64,000 bases of DNA from Pseudenterobacter timonensis. GTDB taxonomy: Bacteria; Pseudomonadota; Gammaproteobacteria; Enterobacterales; Enterobacteriaceae. Made by a program: the position numbers and the translations under genes. The stretch spans positions 868,001 to 932,000 of the forward strand of contig NZ_FCOP01000011.1 in assembly GCF_900021175.1 (NCBI RefSeq). Reading direction: 5' to 3'. Positions 9,906 through 19,472 of this stretch are shown here, in pieces; the stretch's first letter is position 1; every line of letters begins with the position of its first letter. Below the pieces are notes generated by a model. That model was not told the origin of the DNA, made no database searches, and saw nothing but the letters and a program-made list of their open reading frames with translations.

Positions 9906-10559
9906 CTTAAGAAGTCCGTGGGTCAGGGAGAGCATCAGCTTTCCATCCTTACCGGAGTTGAACTTGTTGTCAAACGCGCAGAGACCATTGCGCTGATCGG
10001 GGAGTCGGGTTCTGGTAAATCGACGCTGCTGGCGATTCTGGCCGGGCTGGATGACGGCAGCAGCGGCGAGGTCTTTCTGGTCGGCCAGCCGTTGCACCAG
10101 CTTGACGAAGAGGCGCGCGCGGCGCTGCGGGCGAAACATATCGGCTTTGTCTTTCAGTCTTTTATGCTGATCCCGACGCTGAACGCGCTGGAGAACGTGG
10201 AATTGCCGGGGCTGCTGCGCGGCGAGAAGAGCGCCCAGAGCCGCAGCCAGGCCAAAGCGCTGCTGGAGCAGCTTGGCCTTGGCAAACGTATCGGCCATCT
10301 TCCGGCCCAGCTCTCCGGCGGCGAACAGCAGCGCGTGGCGCTGGCCCGTGCCTTCAACGGACGTCCGGCGGTGCTCTTTGCCGATGAACCCACCGGTAAT
10401 CTCGATCGCCACACCGGGGACAAAATTGCCGATCTGCTGTTTGAGCTGAACCGGACGCATGGCACCACGCTGATTCTGGTGACCCACGATCCGCAGCTGG
10501 CGGCCCGCTGCGATCGCCGCCTGCGGCTGGTGGAAGGCCAGCTCCGGGAGGAAGCATGA
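9873..10559 (+). CDS. ybbA: YbbA, ABC transporter ATP-binding subunit
   Basis: A 228-residue ATPase of the MacB/LolD family with Walker A GESGSGKST, Q-loop FVFQSFMLIPTLNALENV, signature LSGGEQQR, Walker B VLFADEPTGNLD and H-loop THD. It would energise YbbP, whose start overlaps its stop by 4 bases (10556-10559). The substrate is not established; linkage to tesA suggests lipid or envelope components. The start codon lies inside the divergent tesA gene, so the two transcripts overlap by 33 bp at their 5' ends. Confidence 0.95.
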   Translation: MPAENSVEVHHLKKSVGQGEHQLSILTGVELVVKRAETIALIGESGSGKSTLLAILAGLDDGSSGEVFLVGQPLHQLDEEARAALRAKHIGFVFQSFMLIPTLNALENVELPGLLRGEKSAQSRSQAKALLEQLGLGKRIGHLPAQLSGGEQQRVALARAFNGRPAVLFADEPTGNLDRHTGDKIADLLFELNRTHGTTLILVTHDPQLAARCDRRLRLVEGQLREEA

Positions 10560-12970
10560 TCGCCCGCTGGTTCTGGCGCGAGTGGCGCTCTCCCTCGTTG
10601 CTGATTGTCTGGCTGGCGTTGAGCCTTGCCGTCGCCTGCGTGCTGGCGCTCGGCAGCGTCAGCGACCGTATGGAGAAAGGGCTCAGCCAGCAGAGTCGGG
10701 AGTTTATGGCGGGCGACCGGACGCTGCGCAGCTCGCGGGAGATACCGCAGGCGTGGCTGGATGAGGCGCGAAAAATCGGGCTGAAGGTGAGCGAGCAGGT
10801 CAGCTTTCAGACCATGACCTTTGCGGGGGATACGCCGCAGCTGGCAAGCGTAAAAGTGGTGGACGATCTCTATCCCCTCTACGGCGAACTACAGACCTGG
10901 CCGCCGGGGCTTAAGCCCGCCGCGGGCACCGTACTGCTGGCGCCACGGCTGATGGCGCTGCTAAATCTGAAGCCCGGGGAGAGTATCGACGTGGGGGACG
11001 CCACGCTGAAAATCGCCGGCGAGGTGCGTCAGGAGCCGGATGCTGGTTTCAACCCGTTCCAGATGGCGCCGCGCCTGCTGATGAACCGCGCCGATATGGC
11101 GAAAACCGGGGCGGTGCAGCCGGGCAGCCGCGTCAGCTGGCGCTACAAATTCGGCGGTACGCCGTCGCAGCTGGCGGCGTATGAAAAGTGGCTTCTGCCG
11201 CAGCTCAGGCCGGAGCACCGCTGGTCCGGGATGGAGCAGGAGGAGGGGGCGCTGGGCAAATCCCTGGCGCGCGCCCAGCAGTTCCTGCTGCTTTCGGCGC
11301 TGCTGACGCTGCTGCTGGCGGTGGCTGCGGTGGCGGTGGCGATGGGACATTATTGCCGCAGCCGCTACGATCTGGTGGCGATCCTCAAAACCCTGGGGGC
11401 AGGACGGGCGCAGCTGCGAAAACTGATCGTCGGCCAGTGGCTACTGGTGCTGGCTCTCTCCGCCCTGACCGGAGGGGCAATCGGGCTGGCGTTTGAGCGG
11501 CTGCTCATGCTGCTGCTCAGGCCGGTGCTGCCCGCCGCGCTGCCGCCCGCGAGCCTCTGGCCTTGGCTCTGGTCGGTGGGGGCGATGGTGATGATTTCGC
11601 TGCTGGTGGGATTACGTCCTTATCGCCTACTGCTGGCCACCCAGCCGCTGCGCGTGCTGCGCCGCGACGCGGTGGCTAACGTCTGGCCTTTGAAATTTTA
11701 CCTTCCGGCGATGATCGTGGCGGTGGTTCTGCTGCTGGCCTGGCTGATGGGCGGCAGTACGCTGCTCTGGTCGGTGCTGGCGGGGGCGGTGGTGCTGGCG
11801 CTGCTCTGCGGCGCACTGGGCTGGTTGCTCTTGAAGGCGTTAAAACGGCTCACCTTTAACGCGCTGCCGGTACGCCTGGCGGTTAACCGCCTGCTGCGCC
11901 AGCCCTGGTCCACCTTAAGCCAGCTTTCGGCCTTCTCGCTCTCATTTATGCTGCTCGCGTTGCTGCTGGTGTTGCGTGGCGATCTTCTCGATCGCTGGCA
12001 GCAGCAGCTTCCCCCGGAAAGCCCTAACTACTTTCTGATCAATATCGCGCCGGAGCAGGTGGCGCCGTTGAAAGCCTTCCTCGCCGCGCATCAGGTGACG
12101 CCGGAGTCGTTCTACCCGGTGGTGCGCGCGCGCCTCACAGCGATCAACGGCCAGTCGACCCAGGGTAATCAGGACGAGGCGCTGAACCGCGAACTGAACC
12201 TGACCTGGCAAGAAAAGCGCCCGGATCATAACCCGATTACCGCCGGAAGCTGGCCGCCGAAAGCGGGGGAAGTCTCCATGGAGGAGGGGCTGGCGAAACG
12301 CCTGAACGTGCGTCCCGGCGATACCCTGACCTTTACCGGCGATACCCAGGCCTTTAACGCCAGGGTGACCAGCCTGCGTAAGGTGGACTGGGAGAGCCTG
12401 CGGCCTAACTTCTTTTTCATCTTCCCTTCCGGGGCGCTGGACGGACAGCCGCAGAGCTGGCTGACCAGCTTTCGCTGGGAAAAGGGCAACGCCATGCTAA
12501 CGGAGCTTAACCGCGCCTTTCCCACGGTCTCCCTGCTGGATATCGGCACCATCTTAAAGCAGGTGGGGCAGGTGCTGGAACAGGTCAGCCGCGCGCTGGA
12601 GGTAATGGTGGTGCTGGTGACGCTCTGCGGCGTGCTGCTTCTGCTGGCCCAGGTACAGGTAGGTATGCGCCAGCGGCATCAGGAGCTGGTGGTCTATCGC
12701 ACGCTGGGGGCGGGCAAAAAACTGTTGCGTACCACGCTCTGGTGCGAGTTTGCCCTGCTGGGGCTGGTCTCCGGGCTGGTCGCGGCTATTGGCGCCGAGA
12801 CGGCGCTGGCCCTCCTGCAGAAACAGGTCTTTGATTTCCCCTGGGAGCCGGACTGGCGGCTGTGGCTGATCCTGCCAACGAGCGGGGCGCTGCTGCTCTC
12901 GATGTGCGGCGGCTGGCTCGGTTCGCGGTTGCTGAAAGGGAGAGCGCTGTTCCGTCAGTTTGCTAGTTAA
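10556..12970 (+). CDS. ybbP: YbbP, ABC transporter permease
   Basis: An 804-residue inner-membrane permease of the FtsX/MacB-like superfamily in its two-module form. There is one N-terminal membrane helix, a periplasmic region (about residues 40-245), three helices near 245-370, further helices near 370-480, a second periplasmic region and a last FtsX-type helix set near 680-790. It is translationally coupled to ybbA and followed by a strong terminator, so ybbAP forms a two-gene operon. Confidence 0.94.
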   Translation: MIARWFWREWRSPSLLIVWLALSLAVACVLALGSVSDRMEKGLSQQSREFMAGDRTLRSSREIPQAWLDEARKIGLKVSEQVSFQTMTFAGDTPQLASVKVVDDLYPLYGELQTWPPGLKPAAGTVLLAPRLMALLNLKPGESIDVGDATLKIAGEVRQEPDAGFNPFQMAPRLLMNRADMAKTGAVQPGSRVSWRYKFGGTPSQLAAYEKWLLPQLRPEHRWSGMEQEEGALGKSLARAQQFLLLSALLTLLLAVAAVAVAMGHYCRSRYDLVAILKTLGAGRAQLRKLIVGQWLLVLALSALTGGAIGLAFERLLMLLLRPVLPAALPPASLWPWLWSVGAMVMISLLVGLRPYRLLLATQPLRVLRRDAVANVWPLKFYLPAMIVAVVLLLAWLMGGSTLLWSVLAGAVVLALLCGALGWLLLKALKRLTFNALPVRLAVNRLLRQPWSTLSQLSAFSLSFMLLALLLVLRGDLLDRWQQQLPPESPNYFLINIAPEQVAPLKAFLAAHQVTPESFYPVVRARLTAINGQSTQGNQDEALNRELNLTWQEKRPDHNPITAGSWPPKAGEVSMEEGLAKRLNVRPGDTLTFTGDTQAFNARVTSLRKVDWESLRPNFFFIFPSGALDGQPQSWLTSFRWEKGNAMLTELNRAFPTVSLLDIGTILKQVGQVLEQVSRALEVMVVLVTLCGVLLLLAQVQVGMRQRHQELVVYRTLGAGKKLLRTTLWCEFALLGLVSGLVAAIGAETALALLQKQVFDFPWEPDWRLWLILPTSGALLLSMCGGWLGSRLLKGRALFRQFAS

Positions 12971-12987
12971 GATTTTTTTTTGTATTT

Positions 12988-13026
12988 GTTACGCGCCAGT
13001 TAATTTGCTGGCGCGTAACATTTTTA
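12988..13026 (+). terminator. Rho-independent terminator after ybbP
   Basis: An 12-bp perfect stem GTTACGCGCCAG / CTGGCGCGTAAC (12988-12999 and 13008-13019) with an 8-base loop, followed by ATTTTTAG. It ends the ybbAP transcript. Confidence 0.85.
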
Positions 13027-13153
13027 GCAGCACAGATCGTTAAAGTCATTGTTTTTAGAAGCACAAATCTTCAAAAAAGTGTCAACATGAGTCAAAAAAT
13101 TCCAGATATGATTAGTGTGCTAATTTTTTAGCCGTGTCTATCAAGGAATTAAA

Positions 13154-14299
13154 ATGAACATAAAAAAAACAGCGCTGGCGACAACGATCGGCGCAGCAGT
13201 GGCGTTGGCGTCATTCGCCTCGCAGGCGGAAATCACGCTTCTGAAGCAGGATCCGCAGGCGGGCGATCCCCTGAGCCGTCTGAACTTCACCGTGGGCGGG
13301 AGTATTCGTCCGCAGTTCCAGAACATGACGGGCAACGACGGTAAAAATAGCTACAAGCGTAATGGCTTCGACGGCGGCACCCGCTTCCGTTTTGCTGCGG
13401 ATTACTACCTGTTCGACGACATCAGCTGGATCAGTTATTACGAACTGGGCGTCAATATTCCGGCCCTGTTTGACTGGGATAACCACTACGCCGACGGCGC
13501 GAACGACACCTCCCGTCGTATGCTCTATACCGGCCTGAAGAGCGCGACCTGGGGTACGCTGACCTTCGGCCAGCAGAACAGCGTTTACTACGATGTCATT
13601 GGCGCGAAGACCGATATCTGGGACTACGATATGCTCGCCCAGGCGCCGGGTAACGGGATTAATGGCGACTACGATGGCTCCTACCGTTCACGCAAGATGC
13701 TGAAGTATAAGAAAACCGTAGGCGATGCCGATCTCTACGCCTCTTATCTCTTTGAAGATGGCGAATATCTGCCGGGCAACGGCCTGCGCTATAAGCGCAA
13801 AGGCGGCGGCTCTCTCGGTGTGGATTACCATCTGACGAAAGATCTGACCTGGGGTACGGCGTGGAACTATACCCGCGCGGATATGCGTAACCCTGGCAAC
13901 GACGACAGCAAAACTTACGACCAGAACATCGTCGGTACGGCGCTGAGCTGGAAGCCGGACAACTGGACCTTCTCCGCTGGCGGCGGCTGGTACCAGAACT
14001 TCCTGACCACCAAAAAAGTCTCCGTGGATGACTACTTCGCTGGCGACGCGTGGGGCGTGGAATACTTTGCGGGCTACACTTTCCCGATTGGTCAGTATGC
14101 GGTGAAATCGATCCAGCCATACTTCATGGGCGATCGCCTGGAGTATATCAACGGGCGTAACTACCAGCGCATTGATAACGGCTTAGGCATTAGCTTCCAG
14201 CTGGATTACGGTTTCCGTGTCGATTATGAACACGTCTTTACCTCCAGCACCGACGATCTGGGCGATATGAACCTGGTGCGTCTGCGCTACGACTTCTAA
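13154..14299 (+). CDS. Outer-membrane general porin-like protein
   Basis: A 381-residue outer-membrane beta-barrel protein. A Sec signal peptide (about residues 1-25, ending ASFASQA) is followed by alternating aromatic/polar strands and a terminal phenylalanine (LVRLRYDF), the signal for BAM-dependent insertion. Segments such as MLYTGLKSATWGTLTFGQQ and the Asp/Tyr-rich stretch after it resemble strand 5 and loop 3 of trimeric porins of the OmpC/OmpF class, but it is clearly divergent from the main enteric porins. Its substrate preference is unknown. It lies alone between two terminators, with AAGGAAT before the ATG. E. coli has unrelated genes at this place, so this is an accessory gene. Confidence 0.8.
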   Translation: MNIKKTALATTIGAAVALASFASQAEITLLKQDPQAGDPLSRLNFTVGGSIRPQFQNMTGNDGKNSYKRNGFDGGTRFRFAADYYLFDDISWISYYELGVNIPALFDWDNHYADGANDTSRRMLYTGLKSATWGTLTFGQQNSVYYDVIGAKTDIWDYDMLAQAPGNGINGDYDGSYRSRKMLKYKKTVGDADLYASYLFEDGEYLPGNGLRYKRKGGGSLGVDYHLTKDLTWGTAWNYTRADMRNPGNDDSKTYDQNIVGTALSWKPDNWTFSAGGGWYQNFLTTKKVSVDDYFAGDAWGVEYFAGYTFPIGQYAVKSIQPYFMGDRLEYINGRNYQRIDNGLGISFQLDYGFRVDYEHVFTSSTDDLGDMNLVRLRYDF

Positions 14300-14343
14300 G
14301 GTCGGATAGCGGGGTGGGAGCGGATGCCCACCCTGATACTCAA

Positions 14344-14373
14344 AACGGCAACCTGCGTTGCCGTTCTGTTGTT
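14344..14373. terminator. Terminator between porin gene and selU
   Basis: A perfect 9-bp stem AACGGCAAC-CTGC-GTTGCCGTT (14344-14365) followed by CTGTTGTT. It lies between convergent genes and may serve both. The same CGGCAAC/GTTGCCG stem recurs at 20921 and, with GC in place of AC, at 35357. Confidence 0.75.
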
Positions 14374-14391
14374 ACCTCGCCACCCGATTTT

Positions 14392-15465
14392 TTATCCGCG
14401 ATTAAGCCACTCGGCCATCTCGTCATACGTCCCGCGAAAGACAATTTTCTGCGCTTTTTTACTGAGCTGGTAGCGATACATCGGATCGTAATACTCTTCC
14501 AGCAGCGGAGTAAGCCAGCTGAAATGGGCATCGGTGCTGCCGGTGCGACGCTGCACCTCAAGGGCAGCATCCAGCAGGGCGGTGAGTTCGGCAAAACGCT
14601 GCAAACCGAGACGGCGGCGAATGGCGAACAGCCCCTGATGCAGATAATCAACATACTCCTGCCAGCCCGTCTCATCGCCATAGGCCGCGCTGAAATCGTG
14701 ATGCATCCGCAGGAAATACTCTTCGCGCAACCGCTCAAGACGGATGTCAAAGGGGTCCTCAATCACCGCCACCGGCGAATCGGCCATCCGCTCGCGCAGA
14801 CAGGCGGGCAGATGATTCGAGCCGATGGTGCGACCTTCATCCTCCAGCACCCAGCGCGGCGTCTCTTTCTTCAGCAGGGCCACCGCCAGATAATTTTCAA
14901 AGCTGGCCTGCGAGAGCTGCGCCCGGAGGGTGCGGCCAAAGGAGGAGCCACGATGGCGCGCCAGCCCTTCGAGATCGATCCCGTCAGGCCGGGCGCTTAC
15001 CAGCAGCGTTTTACCGCTGCCGGTACAGCCGCCAATCAGGATTATCGGCTTTTGCACCTCTTCTTCGGTGGCCTGTATCGCCGCCTGACGCAGTGCCTTA
15101 TAGCCGCCCGCGATGAGCGGATAGTCGATACCCGCCTCTTTTAGCCACGCCTGGGCGATATGCGACCGCTGCCCGCCCCGGGCGCAGCAGAGATAGCCCT
15201 GCGGATGCGCCTGCGCCGCCTCGCGCCAGGCGTTAATGCGCTGCTCGCGCACCTCGCCGCAGACCAGCTGATGCCCCAGCGCCAGCGCCGCTTCCGGTCC
15301 TTGACGTTTATAGCAGGTGCCCACGGCCGCCCGCTCCTCGTCATCCATCAGAGGCAGGTTGATTGCGGCGGGCATAGCCCCCTGTGTAAATTCGATCGGC
15401 GCGCGAACGTCGATAACTGGCGTATCGGTCGCCAGAATGGCGCGATAGTCCGTCCCATCTTTCAT
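14392..15465 (-). CDS. selU: SelU (MnmH), tRNA 2-selenouridine synthase
   Basis: A 357-residue enzyme that replaces sulfur by selenium in 2-thiouridine at the wobble position of tRNAs for Lys, Glu and Gln, using selenophosphate. The N-terminal rhodanese domain has its active cysteine in [12 protein letters not shown]-loop GGCTGSGKT follows at about residues 146-154, then the C-terminal domain. The start at 15465 has an AGGAT site just upstream. In E. coli the gene also precedes purK but with the allantoin genes between; those are absent here. Confidence 0.95.
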   Translation of the reverse strand: MKDGTDYRAILATDTPVIDVRAPIEFTQGAMPAAINLPLMDDEERAAVGTCYKRQGPEAALALGHQLVCGEVREQRINAWREAAQAHPQGYLCCARGGQRSHIAQAWLKEAGIDYPLIAGGYKALRQAAIQATEEEVQKPIILIGGCTGSGKTLLVSARPDGIDLEGLARHRGSSFGRTLRAQLSQASFENYLAVALLKKETPRWVLEDEGRTIGSNHLPACLRERMADSPVAVIEDPFDIRLERLREEYFLRMHHDFSAAYGDETGWQEYVDYLHQGLFAIRRRLGLQRFAELTALLDAALEVQRRTGSTDAHFSWLTPLLEEYYDPMYRYQLSKKAQKIVFRGTYDEMAEWLNRG

Positions 15466-15559
15466 AACGATCCTGAAAACTAAACTGCGATGGGCGAGGA
15501 TTCTACGCTTGTCAGGAGAGGCCGGGGAAGGGGAAGATCAACTCCCCGGCATTTATCGC

Positions 15560-16627
15560 TTATCCGAGCAGGGATTGCGCCCAGGTGATACCGCTGGCGT
15601 ACTCCGCCGGCAGGAGAGGGCGGATCGCTTCCAGCGTGGCGCTCAGACGATCGGTGTCGCAGTCGTTGAGGTTCAGATGCCCCACTTTACGACCGGGGCG
15701 TACCTCTTTGTCATACCAGTGAAGGTGAACCAGCGGCAGCTTCAGCCAGTCGTAGTTGAGATCGGTGCCGATCAGGTTGATCATCACCGACGGGCTGTTG
15801 ACCACCGGCTGCGGCAGCGGCAGGCCGGTGATGGCGCGCAGATGCAGCTCAAACTGGCTAATAGAGGCGCCATTTTGCGTCCAGTGACCGCTGTTGTGCA
15901 CGCGTGGCGCCAGCTCGTTGATCAGCAGACCGGCAGGGGTAACAAAGCACTCCATCGCCATCACGCCTACATAGTTCAGCGCCTGCATAATGGCGCCGAG
16001 CATCGACTCCGCCTGCGCCTGCTGCTGAGCGTTGGCCTGCGGGAAGGCGACGCTGGTGCGTAAAATGCCTTCCTGATGGAGGTTGTGGGTCAGGGGATAA
16101 AATACGGTGCTGCCGTCAGCGGCACGGGCTCCCACCAGTGAGACCTCGCCGCTGAAGTTAATTCCCTGCTCGACGATACATTCCCCATAGCACTCCTGCG
16201 GGAGAGTGTCGGTTTCCCCGGCGCGCAGACGCCACTGTCCGCGCCCGTCGTAGCCGCCGACGCGGCGCTTAACGATTGCCAGCTCGCCGAGCTTGTCGAA
16301 TACCGCCGGCCACTCTTCCCGATCCGCCAGCAGCTGCCACGGCGCGGTGGCCAGTCCGAGCTGGTCAAAAAGCTGCTTTTGCGTCAGGCGATCGGCAATG
16401 ACGGGAAAGACGTCGCGATTGACGAACGCCTTGTGGCGCGCCAGCTCGCGGGTAAGCGCGGTTTCGGGCCAGCGCTCGATCTCTGCGGTGATGACGCTCT
16501 GCTGAAAGGGAACCGCTTCCGGCTCCGCGTCCAGCCCGACGGGCCAGACGGCGATACCGAGCGGCTCACCGGCCTGGCGCAGCATACGGCCCAGCTGACC
16601 GTTGCCAAGAACGCACACCTGCTTCAT
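15560..16627 (-). CDS. purK: PurK, N5-carboxyaminoimidazole ribonucleotide synthase
   Basis: A 355-residue ATP-grasp enzyme of purine synthesis: AIR + ATP + bicarbonate to N5-CAIR. It begins [16 protein letters not shown] and shows ATP-grasp segments [13 protein letters not shown] and [23 protein letters not shown], matching E. coli PurK in length. The start at 16627 overlaps the purE stop in an ATGA junction, so purE and purK form a coupled operon. An in-frame start 19 codons upstream would lie within purE and is not supported. Confidence 0.97.
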   Translation of the reverse strand: MKQVCVLGNGQLGRMLRQAGEPLGIAVWPVGLDAEPEAVPFQQSVITAEIERWPETALTRELARHKAFVNRDVFPVIADRLTQKQLFDQLGLATAPWQLLADREEWPAVFDKLGELAIVKRRVGGYDGRGQWRLRAGETDTLPQECYGECIVEQGINFSGEVSLVGARAADGSTVFYPLTHNLHQEGILRTSVAFPQANAQQQAQAESMLGAIMQALNYVGVMAMECFVTPAGLLINELAPRVHNSGHWTQNGASISQFELHLRAITGLPLPQPVVNSPSVMINLIGTDLNYDWLKLPLVHLHWYDKEVRPGRKVGHLNLNDCDTDRLSATLEAIRPLLPAEYASGITWAQSLLG

Positions 16628-17133
16628 GCCGCACCTCGCGGGTCCGGATTTTCCAGCACTTCGTCGGTCTGCGCCTTGCGCCACGCCGCCAGACGCTGGT
16701 GCAGCTCACGGTCGTGGGTCGCCAGAATCTGTGCCGCCAGCAGCGCCGCGTTAGCCGCGCCCGCCTTGCCGATGGCAAGAGTTCCCACCGGAATGCCGCG
16801 CGGCATCTGAACGATAGAATAGAGGCTGTCGACGCCGCTCAACGCCGCGCTCTGTACCGGTACCCCGAGCACCGGCACCAGGGTTTTGGCGGCGATCATG
16901 CCCGGCAGATGCGCCGCGCCGCCCGCGCCCGCGATAATCACCTGATAGCCGTTCTCCTCCGCCGCTTCGGCGAAGCTGAAGAGTTTATCCGGGGTGCGGT
17001 GTGCGGAAACCACTTCGGTGTGGCAGGGAACATCGAGAATATCGAGGATTTCGGCGGCAAACTGCATGGTAGCCCAGTCGCTTTTGGACCCCATCACGAT
17101 GGCGACACGCGCCGGGTTATTGCGGGTAGACAT
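16624..17133 (-). CDS. purE: PurE, N5-CAIR mutase
   Basis: A 169-residue enzyme that moves the carboxylate of N5-CAIR to give CAIR. It shows the class I PurE sequence [32 protein letters not shown] and PVLGVPVQ. The start at 17133 gives the E. coli length; the frame runs ten codons further upstream without homology. First gene of the purEK operon, with a PurR-controlled promoter about 50-90 bases upstream. Confidence 0.97.
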   Translation of the reverse strand: MSTRNNPARVAIVMGSKSDWATMQFAAEILDILDVPCHTEVVSAHRTPDKLFSFAEAAEENGYQVIIAGAGGAAHLPGMIAAKTLVPVLGVPVQSAALSGVDSLYSIVQMPRGIPVGTLAIGKAGAANAALLAAQILATHDRELHQRLAAWRKAQTDEVLENPDPRGAA

Positions 17134-17181
17134 GCGTCTGAAAACTCCTGTGGTGCAAATCACACTGCGTTGAGGGCAGAG

Positions 17182-17219
17182 AGAATAGCACGATAAACGG
17201 GCAAGGAAAACGGTTGCGT
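17182..17219 (-). promoter_or_regulatory. purEK promoter with PurR operator
   Basis: Read on the minus strand, ACGCAACCGTTTTCCT (17204-17219) matches the PurR consensus ACGCAAACGTTTTCCT at all but one base. TTTTCC within it (17205-17210) works as a -35, 17 bp from a TATTCT -10 (17182-17187). The operator therefore covers the promoter, as expected for repression by PurR with hypoxanthine or guanine. Confidence 0.85.
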
Positions 17220-17523
17220 GGCGGCCGGAACGGCAAATCTCCTTTCAGGGGAGGCAGACATTGTTAGCTACCTTTGCCGCCGTTGAAAGCGATATCTCGC
17301 CTTCAAAACGGGTCGAAAAAATCACCAAAATTGTCCGTCCTGGCTACCGTCTATGACCTATTTCCGGGCAATAAGGATGTGTTGCGCCAGCGGCTTCTTT
17401 CGTTGCAGAACGCGGAAATTTAGCGGAGGATACCCGATCAGTTTACGAGGGAGGCTATCTGTTCAGCAGACTGGCTCACTTCACCCTATGTAAAATTATC
17501 TTTTAATACAGGTAATACTGATA
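17220..17523. other. Intergenic region between purE and yajD, no gene seen
   Basis: About 300 bp upstream of the divergent purE and yajD genes. No ORF with recognisable protein homology, RNA gene or strong hairpin terminator is visible. It presumably holds the yajD promoter. Confidence 0.6.
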
Positions 17524-17868
17524 ATGGCTCTGATCCCAAAAAACTATGCGCGGCTTGAAAGCGGCTATCGAGAGAAAGCATTAAAAATTTATCCGTGGGT
17601 ATGCGGAAGATGCTCGCGAGAGTTTGTCTACTCGAACCTGCGTGAACTGACGGTCCATCATATCGATCACGACCATAACAACAACCCGGAAGATGGCAGT
17701 AACTGGGAATTACTGTGTTTGTACTGCCACGACCACGAACACTCGAAGTACACGGAAGCTGGATTGTATGGCTCAACCGTTATCGCGGGAGACGATGCGC
17801 AAAAAGATATTGGCGCCGCCACCTACAATCCCTTTGCCGATCTGAAGTCGATGCTGAATAAAAAATAG
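17524..17868 (+). CDS. yajD: YajD, small HNH nuclease-family protein
   Basis: A 114-residue HNH-domain protein nearly identical to E. coli YajD over the first 80 residues. The zinc-ribbon/HNH core has CGRCSREF (first Cys pair), HHIDHDH (catalytic and metal histidines) and LLCLYCHDHEH (second Cys pair). The biological substrate is unknown. In E. coli yajD lies near minute 9, not beside purE, so the gene is displaced relative to that map. Confidence 0.9.
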   Translation: MALIPKNYARLESGYREKALKIYPWVCGRCSREFVYSNLRELTVHHIDHDHNNNPEDGSNWELLCLYCHDHEHSKYTEAGLYGSTVIAGDDAQKDIGAATYNPFADLKSMLNKK

Positions 17869-17920
17869 TGGCTGAGTGGGAAGAGCACTGCTTTCCCTGA
17901 CTAAGGTGCCAGCAAAGAGC

Positions 17921-18100
17921 ATGACCATGAAAGTGATGAACACTCAGCGCGCATTGCAGAACATAGTGTTAAACGATCCTTTGCAGATGCAGGCGCTTTT
18001 TGCGGTGCAGGCATTACAGCTTAATGATGGCTGGATCGGCGCCGGGTTTGTGCGGGATGCCCGGAGGGGCGCTGAATGTTCAAAACGGAAAAGCGATTAA
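17921..18100 (+). pseudogene. Truncated remnant of a COG3575/DUF925-type nucleotidyltransferase gene
   Basis: The translation from the ATG at 17921 runs LQNIVLNDPLQMQALFAVQAL ending WIGAGFVRDA (about position 18060). This resembles the N-terminal segment of the nucleotidyltransferase-like family in which WIGAGFVRN is followed by a WDHLH motif. The similarity then stops, and the frame ends at 18100 inside the 3' end of lpxH. The catalytic and C-terminal parts are missing. I read it as a gene remnant with only its first 47 or so codons left. Recognised from memory of the family, hence moderate confidence. Confidence 0.5.
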
Positions 18101-18802
18101 CTCCACGCCTTCCGGTGTCACTTTTACCATTGATCCTTCGCTGTGCCAGGCTCCCAGCACCACGCGATGCGCGGTTGTACCGTTGGCGATAAGCGTGTGG
18201 ACGTCAGGCCGATGGGTATGGCCGTGGATCAGCCACTGCACCTGATGCTTCTCCATGACGTTAACCACCGCCTGCGGATTGACGTCCATGATGGTCATCG
18301 ATTTGCTGCTGTTGGCGGCCTTGCTGCCCGCGCGCATCTTCGCGGCGATGCGACGGCGGATAAAGAGCGGCAGGGCGAGGAACAGCTTTTGAATCCAGGG
18401 GGTATGCACTTTGGCGCGAAACGCCTGATAGCCGGTGTCGTCGGTGCAGAGCGTGTCGCCGTGCATGATCAGCACCTTGCGGCCATAGAGATCGAGCACT
18501 TCCTCTTCTTTCAACAGCCTCATGCCGCTTTCACGGGCGTAACGCTTGCCGAGTAAAAAGTCGCGGTTACCGTGGATGAAAAAACAAGGAACGCCCGCAT
18601 CGACCAGTGATTTGATGGCGGCGGCTATCTCGCGGTGAAGCGGGTCAGGATCGTCATCGCCAATCCAGGCTTCGAAGAGATCGCCCAGAATATAGAGCGC
18701 GTCGGCGGTTTTCGCTTCGCCGCGTAAAAAATGCAGAAAACCGGCGGTGATCGCCGGTTCTTCTGTTTGCAGATGGAGATCTGCAATGAAAAGTGTCGCC
18801 AC
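18080..18802 (-). CDS. lpxH: LpxH, UDP-2,3-diacylglucosamine pyrophosphatase
   Basis: A 240-residue essential lipid A enzyme that cleaves UDP-2,3-diacylglucosamine to lipid X and UMP at the inner membrane. It is a calcineurin-like two-metal hydrolase with ADLHL (D8, H10), GDLFEAW (D41), HGNRDFL (N79), MHGD (H114) and [10 protein letters not shown] (H195, H197). The start codon is GTG at 18802, as in E. coli. It follows ppiB by 3 bases in the same operon. Confidence 0.97.
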   Translation of the reverse strand: MATLFIADLHLQTEEPAITAGFLHFLRGEAKTADALYILGDLFEAWIGDDDPDPLHREIAAAIKSLVDAGVPCFFIHGNRDFLLGKRYARESGMRLLKEEEVLDLYGRKVLIMHGDTLCTDDTGYQAFRAKVHTPWIQKLFLALPLFIRRRIAAKMRAGSKAANSSKSMTIMDVNPQAVVNVMEKHQVQWLIHGHTHRPDVHTLIANGTTAHRVVLGAWHSEGSMVKVTPEGVELIAFPF

Positions 18803-18805
18803 GAA

Positions 18806-19300
18806 TTATTCGCTGACGGTCACGTTTTCAATAATAACGTCCTCTTTCGGAACGTCCTGGTGCATACCGCTGCGACCGGTAGAAACGGCTTTGATCTTAT
18901 CAACCACGTCCATACCTTCTACCACTTCTGCGAATACGCAGTAGCCCCAACCTTGCAGGCTCTCGCCGGAGAAGTTGAGGAAGTCGTTGTCCGCCACGTT
19001 GATGAAGAACTGCGCGGTTGCGGAGTGCGGCGCCTGAGTACGGGCCATCGCCAGGGTACCGCGGGTGTTTTTCAGACCGTTGTTCGCTTCATTCTGGATC
19101 GCTGCTTTGGTCTCTTTCTGACGCATGCCAGGCTCGAAACCGCCGCCCTGGATCATAAAACCATTGATCACACGGTGGAAAATAGTGTTGTTGTAGAAAC
19201 CTTCGCGGCAGTAGTCCAGGAAGTTTTTAACTGTTTCAGGCGCTTTGTCATCAAAGGTTTTGATTACGATATCGCCATGATTAGTGTGGAAAGTAACCAT
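18806..19300 (-). CDS. ppiB: PpiB, cytoplasmic cyclophilin
   Basis: A 164-residue cyclophilin-type peptidyl-prolyl isomerase. It has the active-site segments [30 protein letters not shown] and [15 protein letters not shown], and the same length as E. coli PpiB. First gene of ppiB-lpxH, divergent from cysS. Confidence 0.97.
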   Translation of the reverse strand: MVTFHTNHGDIVIKTFDDKAPETVKNFLDYCREGFYNNTIFHRVINGFMIQGGGFEPGMRQKETKAAIQNEANNGLKNTRGTLAMARTQAPHSATAQFFINVADNDFLNFSGESLQGWGYCVFAEVVEGMDVVDKIKAVSTGRSGMHQDVPKEDVIIENVTVSE

Positions 19301-19472
19301 TTTTGCATCCTGTTCCGTTAGTGTGGTGCATGACCCGTGCTCGGATCACATATAGGGGCTTGTTATAGCATAACCTTAATGCGCGATCACCCTGCATTGT
19401 GTGCTGCTTCAGCTCAGAATTATGGGTATGATAGGACCGTATCTATCCACACACGTCTACATGGAATCTTCG

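Noticed and set aside
9906..10487. The tesA reading frame stays open for 194 more codons upstream, antisense to ybbA
   Set aside because: The extension has no homology, lies wholly on the complement of a conserved ATPase gene, and TesA proteins begin at the double Met with a signal peptide.
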